A DNA stretch of 26,075 bases from a virus. The position numbers and the translations under genes were made by a program. The notes beneath the pieces were generated by a model. That model made no database searches. It was not told where the DNA came from and saw nothing but the letters and a program-made list of their open reading frames with translations. Location of the stretch: the IMG/VR virus record IMGVR_UViG_3300030108_005600, positions 9,205 to 35,279 of that record, one strand, 5' to 3'. Positions 13,474 through 24,800 of this stretch are shown piece after piece; positions within the stretch are counted from its first letter, which is position 1; every line of letters begins with the position of its first letter.

Positions 13474-15765
13474 ATGGCAATAGCACCAGTCAATAAATTT
13501 ATATCACTTGCTGTTCCTGTTTCACCAGGAGAGCAAAAATTGTATGAGGTTCCTACAGGAACTTCTGCGTTGGTGCTATATGCTCAAGTTGCTAATGTTG
13601 GAATTGGTCAATCATTTCCTACTGTAACATTTTTTCAAAGAAGAAAATCAAGAAGTACGGGTAATACTAGAGATATTAGAGTTTTAAGAGATGTAGAAAT
13701 TCCACCAAATGATGCTTTAATTGTGATTGATGGTAGAATGGTTTTAGAAAAAACACCATTAGTTGTTGATAGTTTATATATTACAGGGACTCAATCTGGA
13801 CTGGCAACAGTCACTAATGTATTATATGAAGAACCAACTGGAATTACAACAATTTCTACATTAAGCCCTCATGGATTTTCTGTGGGTGATCAAATAACAA
13901 TTGGTGGAATTGCATTTAATTGTAAAAGTGATAGAGCTTATGGTCTTACCACCACTATTTTTCCAGATCCTAATAAATCTTATATTGTAGAGAATGTTAT
14001 TAATACACTAGAGTTCTCTACTAATGTTGGTGGTTCTAATGAAATTAATCATTTTTATAGACCTGCGGTTCATACTTTTGTTCGTGCTGAAAAAGATGCT
14101 ATTACATTAGTTGGTACATCACAAAAATATAAACCATCTGGTGCAGATTATAATCCTGTTACTGGTATTGTTACATTTACAGCTGATTGCACTAACATAG
14201 TTCAACCAGATGGTTCTGATGGTGGGCCATTTACACCAACTGATGCGGTATATGATGGAAATGTTGGTATCATGACGATTACTTTAAGTGGTCACAAATA
14301 TGCCACAGGAGATTTGGTTAAATTTGATGATTATTCTTTATCATTTACATGTAGTATGGACGGTAATAATAAAGTAAAAAGATATCCACGATCATCAGAT
14401 CCAATAAGAGCTACATGGGTATCGGTTGGAAATACTACAAATAATACATTTGAAATTGATGTTGGTAAATCACCAATATTTTATAGTAATCCAACTGATG
14501 TCATATATGATCCTCTAGTTGGATTTTCAACATTTATCATTGGATCAGATGCTGATAAATTTGAAGGCCCTACAAGTAATACCATAGTAGATGCATTATA
14601 CAGTCCAACAACAACTGCAGGTATTCTTACGTGCACAATTCCTGCTCATGGATTTTCTACTGGAGATTTAATTAAGATTGATGATAATTCTTTAACATTT
14701 ACTTATCCTTCTGGTGGTGGCACTGTGGAGAGAAAGTTCCCAACACCATCAGATCCTATTAGTGGTATATTTACAGGAATTACCCGTATTAATGATGACA
14801 CGTTTAAGGTAGATGTTATTGGTCAAGGTGCGATTTCAAATACATCCATACATACTTTTGTAAAATCTACACCTGGTGGTCTTAAAAAGGTAAAAGAATA
14901 TGTAAAATTAGCAAATCAATCTATTCAATTTACATGTTCAAAAGATAATCATGTGGGAGTTCATACGTATCCAAGACCTGATGGTTATGGCGGTGCTACT
15001 GGTAATGATCCAACATATGATACTGCAGTTCCAATCACCGCAGTTTCTGAGACTACAATCACTTTGGGTGTTGGTACTGCAAAAGATACAACATCAGGAA
15101 TTCATACTTTTATACCTCAAACAGGTTTAACAATTACCGATGCAATTTATGATCCAGTTGTTGGTATCATGACTGTAACAATTCCTGATCATGGATTGTA
15201 TAATGGAGATGCCATTAAAATTGCAGATAATTCTTTAACATTTAGTTGTGATTATTGTGGTGAAATAGGAATTAAATCAGAAAAAACATATCCAAGAATA
15301 ACAGATTTTGCTAGTGATACATGGTTAGGAATTGGTAATACAACGACAAATACGTTTGAAGTTCAAGTTTTAGGTAAAATTCCTTCTACTAATACAAATA
15401 AACACACTTTTGTAGGGGCAGCTGATAGTTCTGTTACAAGGGCTGTGATTAAAGGTGGTGGTGCATACACACATACATTACAATCGGCAACAGCTGGTAT
15501 GAGAAGATCAACTGATAAAATTACCATAGCACAAAATTCTTTGGTGTTTACATGTACTCAAGATTTAAATCAAACAGAACATACATATCCAAGAGTTACT
15601 GATCCTTTATATGATGGAACATTAAGTGGAAGTGGAACCACCGCAATTACCAGAGCTGATTATAATACTTTTGCAGCGTATGTTGGAGTATCATCATCTG
15701 GTGGGTTGGTTGCACCACTTCAAATGGAATTTATTGCAAGTATTCTAGAGAATAGTAATGCCTAA
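13474..15765 (+). CDS. Virion structural protein with about six repeated beta domains
   Basis: The 763-residue protein starts one base after the previous stop and opens with MAIAPVNKFISLAVPVSPGEQ, a compact N-terminal domain with FFQRRKSRSTGNTRDIRV (about 53-70). The rest consists of domains of about 80-90 residues built on one plan: DAxYDPxxGxMTxTI, HGxxxGDxxKI, DNSLTFxC, YPR, then NTFEVxV. Clear copies lie near residues 256-336, 372-452 and 553-633, with diverged copies near 108-190, 470-530 and 653-740. I recall such YPR domains as widespread in fibre or neck proteins of marine phages. The repeats look like Ig-like or beta-sandwich decoration or receptor-contact modules, though the fold is inferred. 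The last codons overlap the next gene by eight bases. Confidence 0.72.
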   Translation: MAIAPVNKFISLAVPVSPGEQKLYEVPTGTSALVLYAQVANVGIGQSFPTVTFFQRRKSRSTGNTRDIRVLRDVEIPPNDALIVIDGRMVLEKTPLVVDSLYITGTQSGLATVTNVLYEEPTGITTISTLSPHGFSVGDQITIGGIAFNCKSDRAYGLTTTIFPDPNKSYIVENVINTLEFSTNVGGSNEINHFYRPAVHTFVRAEKDAITLVGTSQKYKPSGADYNPVTGIVTFTADCTNIVQPDGSDGGPFTPTDAVYDGNVGIMTITLSGHKYATGDLVKFDDYSLSFTCSMDGNNKVKRYPRSSDPIRATWVSVGNTTNNTFEIDVGKSPIFYSNPTDVIYDPLVGFSTFIIGSDADKFEGPTSNTIVDALYSPTTTAGILTCTIPAHGFSTGDLIKIDDNSLTFTYPSGGGTVERKFPTPSDPISGIFTGITRINDDTFKVDVIGQGAISNTSIHTFVKSTPGGLKKVKEYVKLANQSIQFTCSKDNHVGVHTYPRPDGYGGATGNDPTYDTAVPITAVSETTITLGVGTAKDTTSGIHTFIPQTGLTITDAIYDPVVGIMTVTIPDHGLYNGDAIKIADNSLTFSCDYCGEIGIKSEKTYPRITDFASDTWLGIGNTTTNTFEVQVLGKIPSTNTNKHTFVGAADSSVTRAVIKGGGAYTHTLQSATAGMRRSTDKITIAQNSLVFTCTQDLNQTEHTYPRVTDPLYDGTLSGSGTTAITRADYNTFAAYVGVSSSGGLVAPLQMEFIASILENSNA

Positions 15766-18700
15766 GTATCTTAGTGGTAAAGTAAAGGTTAATCCTCAAG
15801 ATAAGTTATCTCCTTACAGAAATAGATATCTTGAATTGGGTGACGCAGAACCTAATTTTAGCAATCCTGCAACTTTAGGAATTATTAATGGTGGAAGTAG
15901 TGCTGGTATTCCAGCTGGAACAAGGTATCAATCCATAACCGTTCATGGAGATACCACTGGAAATAGATATTGGATTCCCGTAGGTGGAGGAGTAATACCA
16001 GGTTCCATTAGTGTATTTGAAGAAGGAGTAATTGTAGGTACTGCTAATAGTATTAGCCAACTTAATTTTGTAGGGAATATTATAACCGCAATCGCAGAGG
16101 AGGCTATTGGTGGTAATCCTGGTAATATTGCCACAATATCAATTAGACCTACTACTCGTGATAAAGAAATATTATTTTCCAAAGATCCCATAGGAAATGG
16201 AAATACTGATTTTTCAGGATCATCTGATTTTACATTCAATTATAACACTGGTATCGTTAGTGTACCCACTGGAATTCATATAGCTCCAATAGTAGGAACA
16301 GGTGCTACTTTTAATGTTGGTGCTGGTGGAAGTGTATTTCGTCTTGTTAGTGCTGGAAATACTTCACTGATTGGAATTGGAACCGCAAATCCAATGCAAA
16401 ATTTGGATGTTAAAGGTAATATAAAATTAGATGGTGATTTGCATTTAGTTGATGCAGGTACTATTATTGATTATACTGGTAATATTGGTGCAGAGGCAAA
16501 TATTCTCACAAAAGGTGAGTATGGTGTTGAATGGTTAAGACCAAATCAAATTGTAGCTGGTGCTGCTGGAACAGTGACTGTTCTTCAATACCATAAAGCA
16601 GGTGGAATTTTAGGAGGAGCTTCAAACTATAATTCTGGAACTGGTGCGATGAGCATTGCAGTTGTATGGGATTCCACTAACAACCGTTTAGGTATTGGTA
16701 GCACTCAACCATCAAGTCTCTTGGATGTTGAAGGTGATTCTATATTTACAGGTAATTCTAAATTTACAGGAATTACTAGTTTTGTTGGATTAACAACTGT
16801 AACCGAGGGTGGATTAGGTGCAAATAGTTTAACTGTATCTGGTCTTTCCACATTTAATGGTGTTATAGATGCTAATAATGGTATAAATGCATTAACTGCA
16901 AAGATTGAAGATTTAACAGCAGATCGTGTTGTCTTTACTTCAACGGATGGAGAACTTCAAACTAGTAACAATATATCATATAATACTACAGATGGATTGA
17001 ATGTAACTGGATTAATAACTGCTACAAATTTAGCTGCTTCGGGTGTTGGTACTATTGCAAATATTGAAATTGATGGGATTAGTAATGAAATAAAAACATT
17101 AAGTGCTGGTTTAGTTTTATCATCTGCTAGTGCTTTGGTTCGTATTGATGATAAATTAGAGGTTAATGATAATACAGATTCCACCAATAGTTTAAATGGA
17201 GCATTAATTAGTGATGGTGGATTAGGTGTTGCTAAAAATGCAAATATTGGTAAAGATGTAAATGTTGGTGGTGCATTATCAGTCACAGGTACATCAGTTG
17301 GTGTTGCAGTTACTCTTGCTGCTGCTGGTGGAATAACAACCGTTGGTGGAGATTTATATGTTGGTGGAGATTTATTTGTTGTAGATGATATATTTTTAGA
17401 TGAGGGTAGATTTAACACACTTATTGTAGAACAAAACTCTACATTTGAAGGACTGTTAAATGCTAAAGGTAATGTTGATCTTGGTAATGAAACTTCTGAT
17501 ACGATTACTGCGACTGGTAGATTTGATAGTAATTTAGTTCCAAGTGGAGATACACAAGATTTAGGTACAAGTTTACAAGAATGGAGAGATCTATTCATTG
17601 ATGGAACAGCAAATATAGATATTCTAAATGTTTCTGAAACTGCTACATTCACTGGTGGTTTAGTTGCAAACTCAGCAAAAATAGAAGATTTAACAGATAA
17701 TCGTGTTGTTCTTGCTGGTTCTGAGGGAGAACTTGAAGACAGTGCTAATTTAACATTTGATGGATCAACTCTTGCAATCACTGGAAGTATTGATCTAAGT
17801 GCAGATATTGATGTAGATGGTCATACAGATTTAGATAATGTAAGTGTTGCTGGTGTAACCACTTTTTCAAGTGAAATAAATTTACCTGATAATATACAGA
17901 TACAACTTGGAAATGCTGATGATGGAGACTTTGTTCTTGTTCACGATTCTAATGATAGCATTATAAACAATGCTACAGGTGATTTACTTTATAGAAGTGC
18001 GACTCATAAATTACAAGCTTTAGATGCCAGTAATATGATTGTTGGTAGTACTGGTCTTGGTGTTACTGTATACTATAATAATGTAAAACGTTTTGCCACA
18101 TCTGGAGTCGGTGTTACTGTTTATAATCAATTAGATACCACTAATATTGATGCGGTTGGTGTTATTACAGCACGTGATCGCATAAAATTTGCTAACTCAG
18201 GTGATGGAATTATATTTGGAACTGAAGATAGTAGTGATAGACCTTCTATAATTGGTTATTATACGTCACAAACTGATAATCACATAGTGTTTAACACTAC
18301 TGGTACCGAAAAAATTCGCATCACAAAGGATGGTGACGTTGGTATCGGAACTGATAATCCAACTGGAACAAATGCAATTACGAATAATAATGCTACATTA
18401 GCAGTTGGAAGTATTAAAGCTAGTAATTTAGAGGGAACTTATACTGTTCCTGGAGAAACAGGACAAGTTTTCTTCAATAATTCTGATGTTTTAACTGCTG
18501 CTGATAATTTATATTGGAATGAATCGGACGATAGGCTTGGTATTGGAACCGATGATCCTCAACAAAAAGTTCATTTAACAGCATCAAGTGGTAGTGATGG
18601 TTATTTCAGAGCAGATACTGATATTAATGGTGGATTGATGTTATTTGTTCAGGGAACTCAAAGAGGTGTCTTTGCAAACGATAGTGCATTTAATGGAGAT

Positions 18701-21700
18701 GCCACTCATCTTGGTATAGCTGCTGATAATATGGTTTTTAGAACTGGTTCTGTAAATTCATATGATAAAAGACTTATCATAAATTCAAGTGGCCAAGTTG
18801 CTATTGGAACTGATCAGATTGAACCAACCTCCACTCCTGAAAATTTTAATATTAAACTTTCCGTTCTTGGGGATATAGTAGCAAAAGCATTTGATGGATC
18901 AGGAAATGTTACAACAGATTACACAATTATACATGGTGGGACAATCGAATTAAATCGTGATGCGAGTGATGCTTTTATTGATTTTAAGACAACCACAAGC
19001 GAAGATCATGATTGTCGTATTGGAACTAAAGATAATGGTTTAATATTTATCACTGGAGGTGATGGTTCAGGAGAAGAAAGGCTTCGCATCGACTCTAATG
19101 GAGCAATTGGTATTGGGACTATTCCTAAGTCTTGGGGTGGATATCCATCTGATGCATCTAAATATAGGGTTTTACAACTTGGTTCTGCTTCTCTAATTGG
19201 TCAAGTTGAAGCAGAAGGAACAACAACAACTTGGTCAAATAATGCCTTTTATGATTCTGTCGATAATAGATGGGAATATATTGGTACTGATCAAGCATCG
19301 CAAATTACTCAATCTGACGGTATAATTTTATTTAAAACCGCAGTTGAAGGAAATGCTAATAATGCTTTAACTTGGTCAGAAAAACTTCGCATCGACACAG
19401 ATGGAAATTTAATACCAGCAAGTAATTCTCAAAATATAGGTTCAGCTACCACCTCATGGGGTACTATCTATGGTACTGTTATTGGTGCTTTACAAGGTGT
19501 TGCTGATGATGTAAAAACCACAAAGAATGATACTCTAACTTCGGGTTATTTAACTTTTGTTGATAGTAATAATACTACTGCGACTGGTGAAGACATTTAT
19601 ACCTCTACTAATTTTGAGATTGATCCTTCAACGGGAACATTAAAGTTACTGAAGACTGATGGTGGTATTAAATTTGGGCCAGGAACTGCTTCAAATGATG
19701 ATGCACATATTGAATGGAAAGGTGGTAGTAATGCTGGTTATTTAAGAATTTCCACATCCAATGATAATGGAACAGAATATATTCAGTTTGGAGATTATGA
19801 TGGTGAAAATAAAACGGGTGATTTTACCGAATGGTTAAAAATACGAAGGAATGGTGCAGATCTTACTGGGCAATTATATGTATCTGGTATATCAACTGTT
19901 AACAGTAGTCTTGATGTAAATGATGTTGCTAGATTTAATGATGCAACTGATGCTACTAATTCAACCACTGGTGGATCAGTCACAATAGATGGTGGTGCTG
20001 CTATTGCCAAGAGTTTATTTGTTGGTAGTAATTTAGATGTTGGTGGAACTTTAGTTGTAAATGGAAATGTAACATTAGGTAATGATGCTGCTAGTGATAC
20101 CGTAACATTTAATGCTGATATAGCAAGTCATCTATATCCTAGTGCTGATGAAACACATAATATAGGTTCAGCTACCACCTCATGGAATGAGGTATATGCA
20201 AAAGAATATTATGGAACATTTAAGGGAACCATTGATAATAGTGTATCTACATTGTCTCTTGATGCCAGTGTTACTGATGTTTTCGATCTAAGTTCAAATA
20301 GTCTTTCTGCTGATGATCCTAATGCTGATAAACTTGTAATATGGGATGATAATAATGGTAAATTAACTCATGCAGGTCTTGGAACTGGATTATATTATAG
20401 TGGTACAAATCTTGATAGCACCACCTATGATTTTGAATTAGTAGATTATGGATCCAAGACTGGATCTGGAACTGGTAATGATACAATATTAAGATTAAAT
20501 CCATCATCACATCCCACTGGAATTGAAGATGATGATATAAGATTGGTTGCTGGTTCCAATATTGAATTTGAACAAGATACAGTATCTGGTATTCTTACTG
20601 TATCTTCTACGGATACCACAACTAATAACTTATATAAACTTGAGTGTGCTAAAACAGGTGATACTGCTAATGATACCACAACTACTCTTAATGATGATCC
20701 TAAACTTTCACTTCAATCAAATGGTGGTTCTGGAAGCACTTACAGTGAAGTAGATTTTGTTCAAATAAAAGGTGGAAATTTCTGCACCGTAACTAGAGAT
20801 GGTGATGGTTCATTAACTATTGATGCTGATGCCCAGACTGGAACAACTTATCAGTTAAAAGCTACAAAAGATTCTGATGGTGGATCGACTGGAACTACTG
20901 CTGACCCATATCTATTTTTAGATGCCTCATCTGGAGATTATGATGATTCTGTTCGATTAGTAGGTTCAGGCACTGTTGATGTAGTTTTAGATGATGAAGG
21001 TCAAATCACTATAAAAGGAAATGATACCAATGTTGATACAGTTACTAATGCATTTAAAACATTTACGGTTAATCCAGGCGAAGCACAAACTAGTCTGGTA
21101 GCAGACTCTACGACTGATATACTGAATTTTGCAGCGGCTGGTGGTATGACGATCAGTTCAGCTACTAATGGTGATGGTGATAAGATAATTACATTTGATT
21201 CTGAAAATACCAATACCGAATATAATTTTGATGCTGTTGATGATAATGGTGCAGTAAAACTAAGATTAGCAACTCTAGAAGCTACACCAATTAATCAAGA
21301 TATTGAAATAGCAGGAACTACAAATGAAATTGAGGTGACCAGAGACAGTGATAGTAAAATCATACTATCAATGGCTGCTGGTTACTCTTCTGGAAAAGAT
21401 TTATCATCTTCATCAAAAAGATTTGATGTTTTGGCATGGACTGATTCTGTGGCAAATGGTGGACATACTTATGTTGGAGATGAACTATATTTCTTCAATA
21501 GTGATACTCTAAATCCCGATGCAACAATAAGTTTTTCTGATGGAACAAATTTTGTTTTTGATCACAATATTCTACCAACTCCAAGTGGTACAATTGATCT
21601 AGGATCAACGACAGCAAGATGGAACAACATTTATGTAAATGACCTTCAACTTTCAAATGAATCTAAAAAAGACACAGGTGGTAATGATGTGGATGGAACT

Positions 21701-21802
21701 TGGGGTGACTGGACTTTACAAGAAGGTGAGGATAATGTTTATATGATAAATAATCGAACTGGTAAAAAGTATGCTATGATGCTTAAAGAGGTGGAACATT
21801 AA
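15758..21802 (+). CDS. Giant tail-fibre protein (2014 residues) built from fibre repeats
   Basis: The largest gene in the window. It is mostly short beta repeats of known fibre character: GIGTxxP motifs (LIGIGTANP, RLGIGSTQP, DVGIGTDNP, RLGIGTDDP, AIGIGT), RITKDG/RIDSNG turns, and four copies of a 'PSxxxxxLGSxxxxWxxIY' unit, the last near the C-terminus. Two or three DGGxGIAKxxxIGxxLxVxG modules are shared with the 1130-residue protein. The end (TWGDWTLQEGEDNVYMINNR, then TGKKYAMMLKEVEH) is a compact C-terminal domain that I recall from marine T4-like fibres. I see no S74-type intramolecular chaperone. Likely a trimeric long fibre, with the distal end possibly formed by the downstream gene product. 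The gene overlaps its upstream neighbour by eight bases and abuts the next as TAATG. Confidence 0.75.
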   Translation: MPKYLSGKVKVNPQDKLSPYRNRYLELGDAEPNFSNPATLGIINGGSSAGIPAGTRYQSITVHGDTTGNRYWIPVGGGVIPGSISVFEEGVIVGTANSISQLNFVGNIITAIAEEAIGGNPGNIATISIRPTTRDKEILFSKDPIGNGNTDFSGSSDFTFNYNTGIVSVPTGIHIAPIVGTGATFNVGAGGSVFRLVSAGNTSLIGIGTANPMQNLDVKGNIKLDGDLHLVDAGTIIDYTGNIGAEANILTKGEYGVEWLRPNQIVAGAAGTVTVLQYHKAGGILGGASNYNSGTGAMSIAVVWDSTNNRLGIGSTQPSSLLDVEGDSIFTGNSKFTGITSFVGLTTVTEGGLGANSLTVSGLSTFNGVIDANNGINALTAKIEDLTADRVVFTSTDGELQTSNNISYNTTDGLNVTGLITATNLAASGVGTIANIEIDGISNEIKTLSAGLVLSSASALVRIDDKLEVNDNTDSTNSLNGALISDGGLGVAKNANIGKDVNVGGALSVTGTSVGVAVTLAAAGGITTVGGDLYVGGDLFVVDDIFLDEGRFNTLIVEQNSTFEGLLNAKGNVDLGNETSDTITATGRFDSNLVPSGDTQDLGTSLQEWRDLFIDGTANIDILNVSETATFTGGLVANSAKIEDLTDNRVVLAGSEGELEDSANLTFDGSTLAITGSIDLSADIDVDGHTDLDNVSVAGVTTFSSEINLPDNIQIQLGNADDGDFVLVHDSNDSIINNATGDLLYRSATHKLQALDASNMIVGSTGLGVTVYYNNVKRFATSGVGVTVYNQLDTTNIDAVGVITARDRIKFANSGDGIIFGTEDSSDRPSIIGYYTSQTDNHIVFNTTGTEKIRITKDGDVGIGTDNPTGTNAITNNNATLAVGSIKASNLEGTYTVPGETGQVFFNNSDVLTAADNLYWNESDDRLGIGTDDPQQKVHLTASSGSDGYFRADTDINGGLMLFVQGTQRGVFANDSAFNGDATHLGIAADNMVFRTGSVNSYDKRLIINSSGQVAIGTDQIEPTSTPENFNIKLSVLGDIVAKAFDGSGNVTTDYTIIHGGTIELNRDASDAFIDFKTTTSEDHDCRIGTKDNGLIFITGGDGSGEERLRIDSNGAIGIGTIPKSWGGYPSDASKYRVLQLGSASLIGQVEAEGTTTTWSNNAFYDSVDNRWEYIGTDQASQITQSDGIILFKTAVEGNANNALTWSEKLRIDTDGNLIPASNSQNIGSATTSWGTIYGTVIGALQGVADDVKTTKNDTLTSGYLTFVDSNNTTATGEDIYTSTNFEIDPSTGTLKLLKTDGGIKFGPGTASNDDAHIEWKGGSNAGYLRISTSNDNGTEYIQFGDYDGENKTGDFTEWLKIRRNGADLTGQLYVSGISTVNSSLDVNDVARFNDATDATNSTTGGSVTIDGGAAIAKSLFVGSNLDVGGTLVVNGNVTLGNDAASDTVTFNADIASHLYPSADETHNIGSATTSWNEVYAKEYYGTFKGTIDNSVSTLSLDASVTDVFDLSSNSLSADDPNADKLVIWDDNNGKLTHAGLGTGLYYSGTNLDSTTYDFELVDYGSKTGSGTGNDTILRLNPSSHPTGIEDDDIRLVAGSNIEFEQDTVSGILTVSSTDTTTNNLYKLECAKTGDTANDTTTTLNDDPKLSLQSNGGSGSTYSEVDFVQIKGGNFCTVTRDGDGSLTIDADAQTGTTYQLKATKDSDGGSTGTTADPYLFLDASSGDYDDSVRLVGSGTVDVVLDDEGQITIKGNDTNVDTVTNAFKTFTVNPGEAQTSLVADSTTDILNFAAAGGMTISSATNGDGDKIITFDSENTNTEYNFDAVDDNGAVKLRLATLEATPINQDIEIAGTTNEIEVTRDSDSKIILSMAAGYSSGKDLSSSSKRFDVLAWTDSVANGGHTYVGDELYFFNSDTLNPDATISFSDGTNFVFDHNILPTPSGTIDLGSTTARWNNIYVNDLQLSNESKKDTGGNDVDGTWGDWTLQEGEDNVYMINNRTGKKYAMMLKEVEH
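19433..19459 (+). repeat. 27-bp exact direct repeat, copy 1 (fibre gene)
   Basis: The 27 bases, including TTCAGCTACCACCTCATGG, recur exactly at 20159-20185, 726 bases downstream and in the same reading frame. They encode NIGSATTSW. Identity at the DNA level, including synonymous positions, indicates recent duplication or gene conversion within the fibre gene. Confidence 0.9.
20159..20185 (+). repeat. 27-bp exact direct repeat, copy 2 (fibre gene)
   Basis: Exact second copy of 19433-19459. The offset of 726 bases is divisible by three, so recombination between the copies would delete or add 242 residues without breaking the frame. Confidence 0.9.
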
Positions 21803-24800
21803 TGCCTATTAATTATGATGATATAGTTCAATATAATTTATCAGATCCTCCTGGTGGGACTCCACCAACCAGAAAGTGGCAAGTAAATCCAGCAAAAGTA
21901 TTACAAATAAGAACCGCCACAGGAAGTGCGGCTAATTCATCTAAAAGTGATTGGGTTAATGTGACATCTATCCAGATGAAACGCACAAAACCAGATAGTA
22001 TATTTTATGCTCAAATTGCGGGTAGAGTGTCAAGTTCGAGAAGTGCTAGTTTGGCCTTCCCAGCATACAGTAGTTACTCTTATACGGCCTCATTTCCCAC
22101 CACAAATACAATTACCATTACGGATAACGGTGTAACCACTACAACAACATATATTAGTAATCCAAATGCTGCTGCTTTTAATACTTATGCTATATGGGAA
22201 ACTGTTAATAATGTTGCTACTGGTTCTAGGTTAATATATTGGAGTGGTTCTGTAGTTTATAGTGATAACTCTACAAATGACTTTGTTTTTGAAGAAGAAT
22301 TTCTAGGCAATGATGGATATCAATATAAGATAGGGGTTGCTAAGTATTCAAATTATACAACTACAACAACATATACTAAGAGATATGAAGTTGCGAGACG
22401 TGGTAGTAGTATTTTTGGTGGTGAAGTTAGTGGAATTCCAGAACTTAAAATCCAAATGAGTAGAATGGATGGTTCACGCTCAAGAACATTAGGTGGAACT
22501 TGGAGTGCTGATGATGAATTTAATTTACCTACAGAGAATACTGCTTCTGCTTCCGATGAATTACCTAGAGATGAAACAACTTTTGAACTATCTGATTTTT
22601 ATCAACCATCAGCATCTGACTACCCTGATGAAAGCACTGTTTTCATTCAATTTCAAGTAAAAAATTCATATTCTGCCAGTAGTGTTGGAAATATTAATGT
22701 TGGACAAAACTGTCAGTATTTTAATGTGGCAGGTCTAAGAGTTTATGAGATTGATGCTGGTACGTCAACTTTTATAATGAAGCCAGAGGATGTTGTATTT
22801 GAAAACCAAGGCGGTGCAGCTGCACCTACCTACTCCAGTACAAGTGACGGGGATGTCTTTGATAACCCCTATACTCTTGGTTATGGAATACCAAACTCTT
22901 GGTGGATAAATCGAAATATCATGTATTCACCAGGCGTTAGGTGTTTAATACCCAATCACAATGTTGCTGGTCAATGGGTTGCATTTGGTGAGGGATATAT
23001 GAGGGAGGATGGGGAAATTTCCTTCTCTCCTCCTCAATCAGGAGATGGTGAAGCCTATGATACTGCATTTTCTCATATGCTAACTTACCAAGGCGAGATG
23101 GCTGGAATGATTACGAGTGATAACGGTCTTACTTGGCAAGAAATGGATGGTGATATGCCAAATACTTCATCTGATGAATATAATCCACCAATAGTTTTTG
23201 ATTGGGCTACTAATGGAGACACTAGAGTTGACTCATTAGGAGATTTTCGTTATACAGTGTGGTTGGTGGGTGGATATGAACGTCATAGAAAAGACACAGA
23301 CCTCGATGCATCATATGATGGTTCTCAAGATACTGATGGATATGATATATGCATATATCGTAATGATGAGGGTTCTTTTAGGGGCAAATTTGATGAATGG
23401 GCCCTTTTCTTTGTAACAAGAGAAGATAGATCCGATAATGATGAAAATAAAATACCACAATATATATCAGCAATATGTTTTAGTAGTAACACTAGTGGGA
23501 ATGGATATTTTGTCGTAGGTAATAATTGGGGCAGTACAAATAGACTTTCTAACTCTAGTGCAAAAACACGTTATCAATCCAGATTCCGTAATAACTGGAA
23601 AGGATGGTACGAACATGTTTCTGCAAATCAAAATTTAGGTGCAGTTAATTGTTTAACCTCAAATTATGACTATTCAACAAATCCTACTGGTAGTAAAATT
23701 GTGGCAGGATATAATACTAAAATGTTGTACTCAGATGATGGTGGAGTATCTTGGGATGAAACTTATGGATATAATAATAATGATCCTACACAGGATGTTG
23801 TAAATTGGGATACGGCATTTGGTGGTAGCAGTTACCAAATCAAGGCAATCTATAATGTAACATATATTAAGGATGAAGTATATGTTGGGAATGTAAAAAA
23901 AGGACCAGGAGTTTGGGTAGCCTGTGGTTTTAAATCACCAACAACTACATCATTAAATTCTACAAAAGTACCATTCTACTTATATTCAGAAAATGGTGAA
24001 CATTGGATTGAGATTGACGTTCAAAATGATACTAATTTACCACACGCTTATCCATATAATATAAGGGAGAGAATTACTTACACAGGAAATGGCACCTTAA
24101 TGACTTGGGCAGGTGCTGGCCCTGGCTCTTCTGGGCCTAAATCAGATTCATCAGCAGGTAGTGGTTCAACATATAATGAACAAACTGATTCATATAAACT
24201 TGGAAGCGGTCTAGTGTATAATATAGTTGGTGATTCGGTTCCTGGAGTGCGGGATCCATATGGAAATCCAGATTCTGCTGATAATCAATGGGATACATCA
24301 AAAGCGTCATTTTGGGTAAGTCATGGGTCACTTACAGATTGGGTACAAGTATCTTCTGGAACTCCATTTATTGGTGGATCATATTCAGGCACTGCTAATG
24401 CACCAACTGATGTAGCAGATGTTCTTACTCTTCCTGCATCAGCAATGGGTGGTAGTGGAGCAGATATATTGATAACAGTTACATCTGTTAATTCTAGTGG
24501 TGCAATTCAAACCTTCAGTCATGATGGTGTCATTGATGCTGATAGACCTGATGGATTTTACTTGAACATTTCAGTAACAGGTGGATCAGGAAGTGGTGCT
24601 ACATTTAGTGTTGTACAATCTGGTTCCCTTTTTGCAGTAAATAATATTAGTTCTGGTAGTGGATATTCAGTTGGTAGTAGTGGGCCTGGAAATACTTCAG
24701 CACCTAATGTTTTTCAAATGAAGGCAGATGGTTGGTCACATGGACGTTATATGGTTGCATCAGTTGGGGATGAGGTTTATAACAAGGCTGGTGGTAGAAT

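Noticed and set aside
16957-17781. 274-codon open frame on the minus strand
   Set aside because: It lies wholly inside the giant fibre gene. The encoded protein is Ser/Pro/Val-rich, the complement of a repetitive AT-rich fibre sequence, with no ribosome-binding site or recognisable domain.
21600-21802. S74-type intramolecular chaperone at the end of the giant fibre
   Set aside because: The C-terminus is a short GDWTLQEGEDN...NRTGKKY domain with no visible Ser/Lys autoproteolysis motif or coiled-coil chaperone region.
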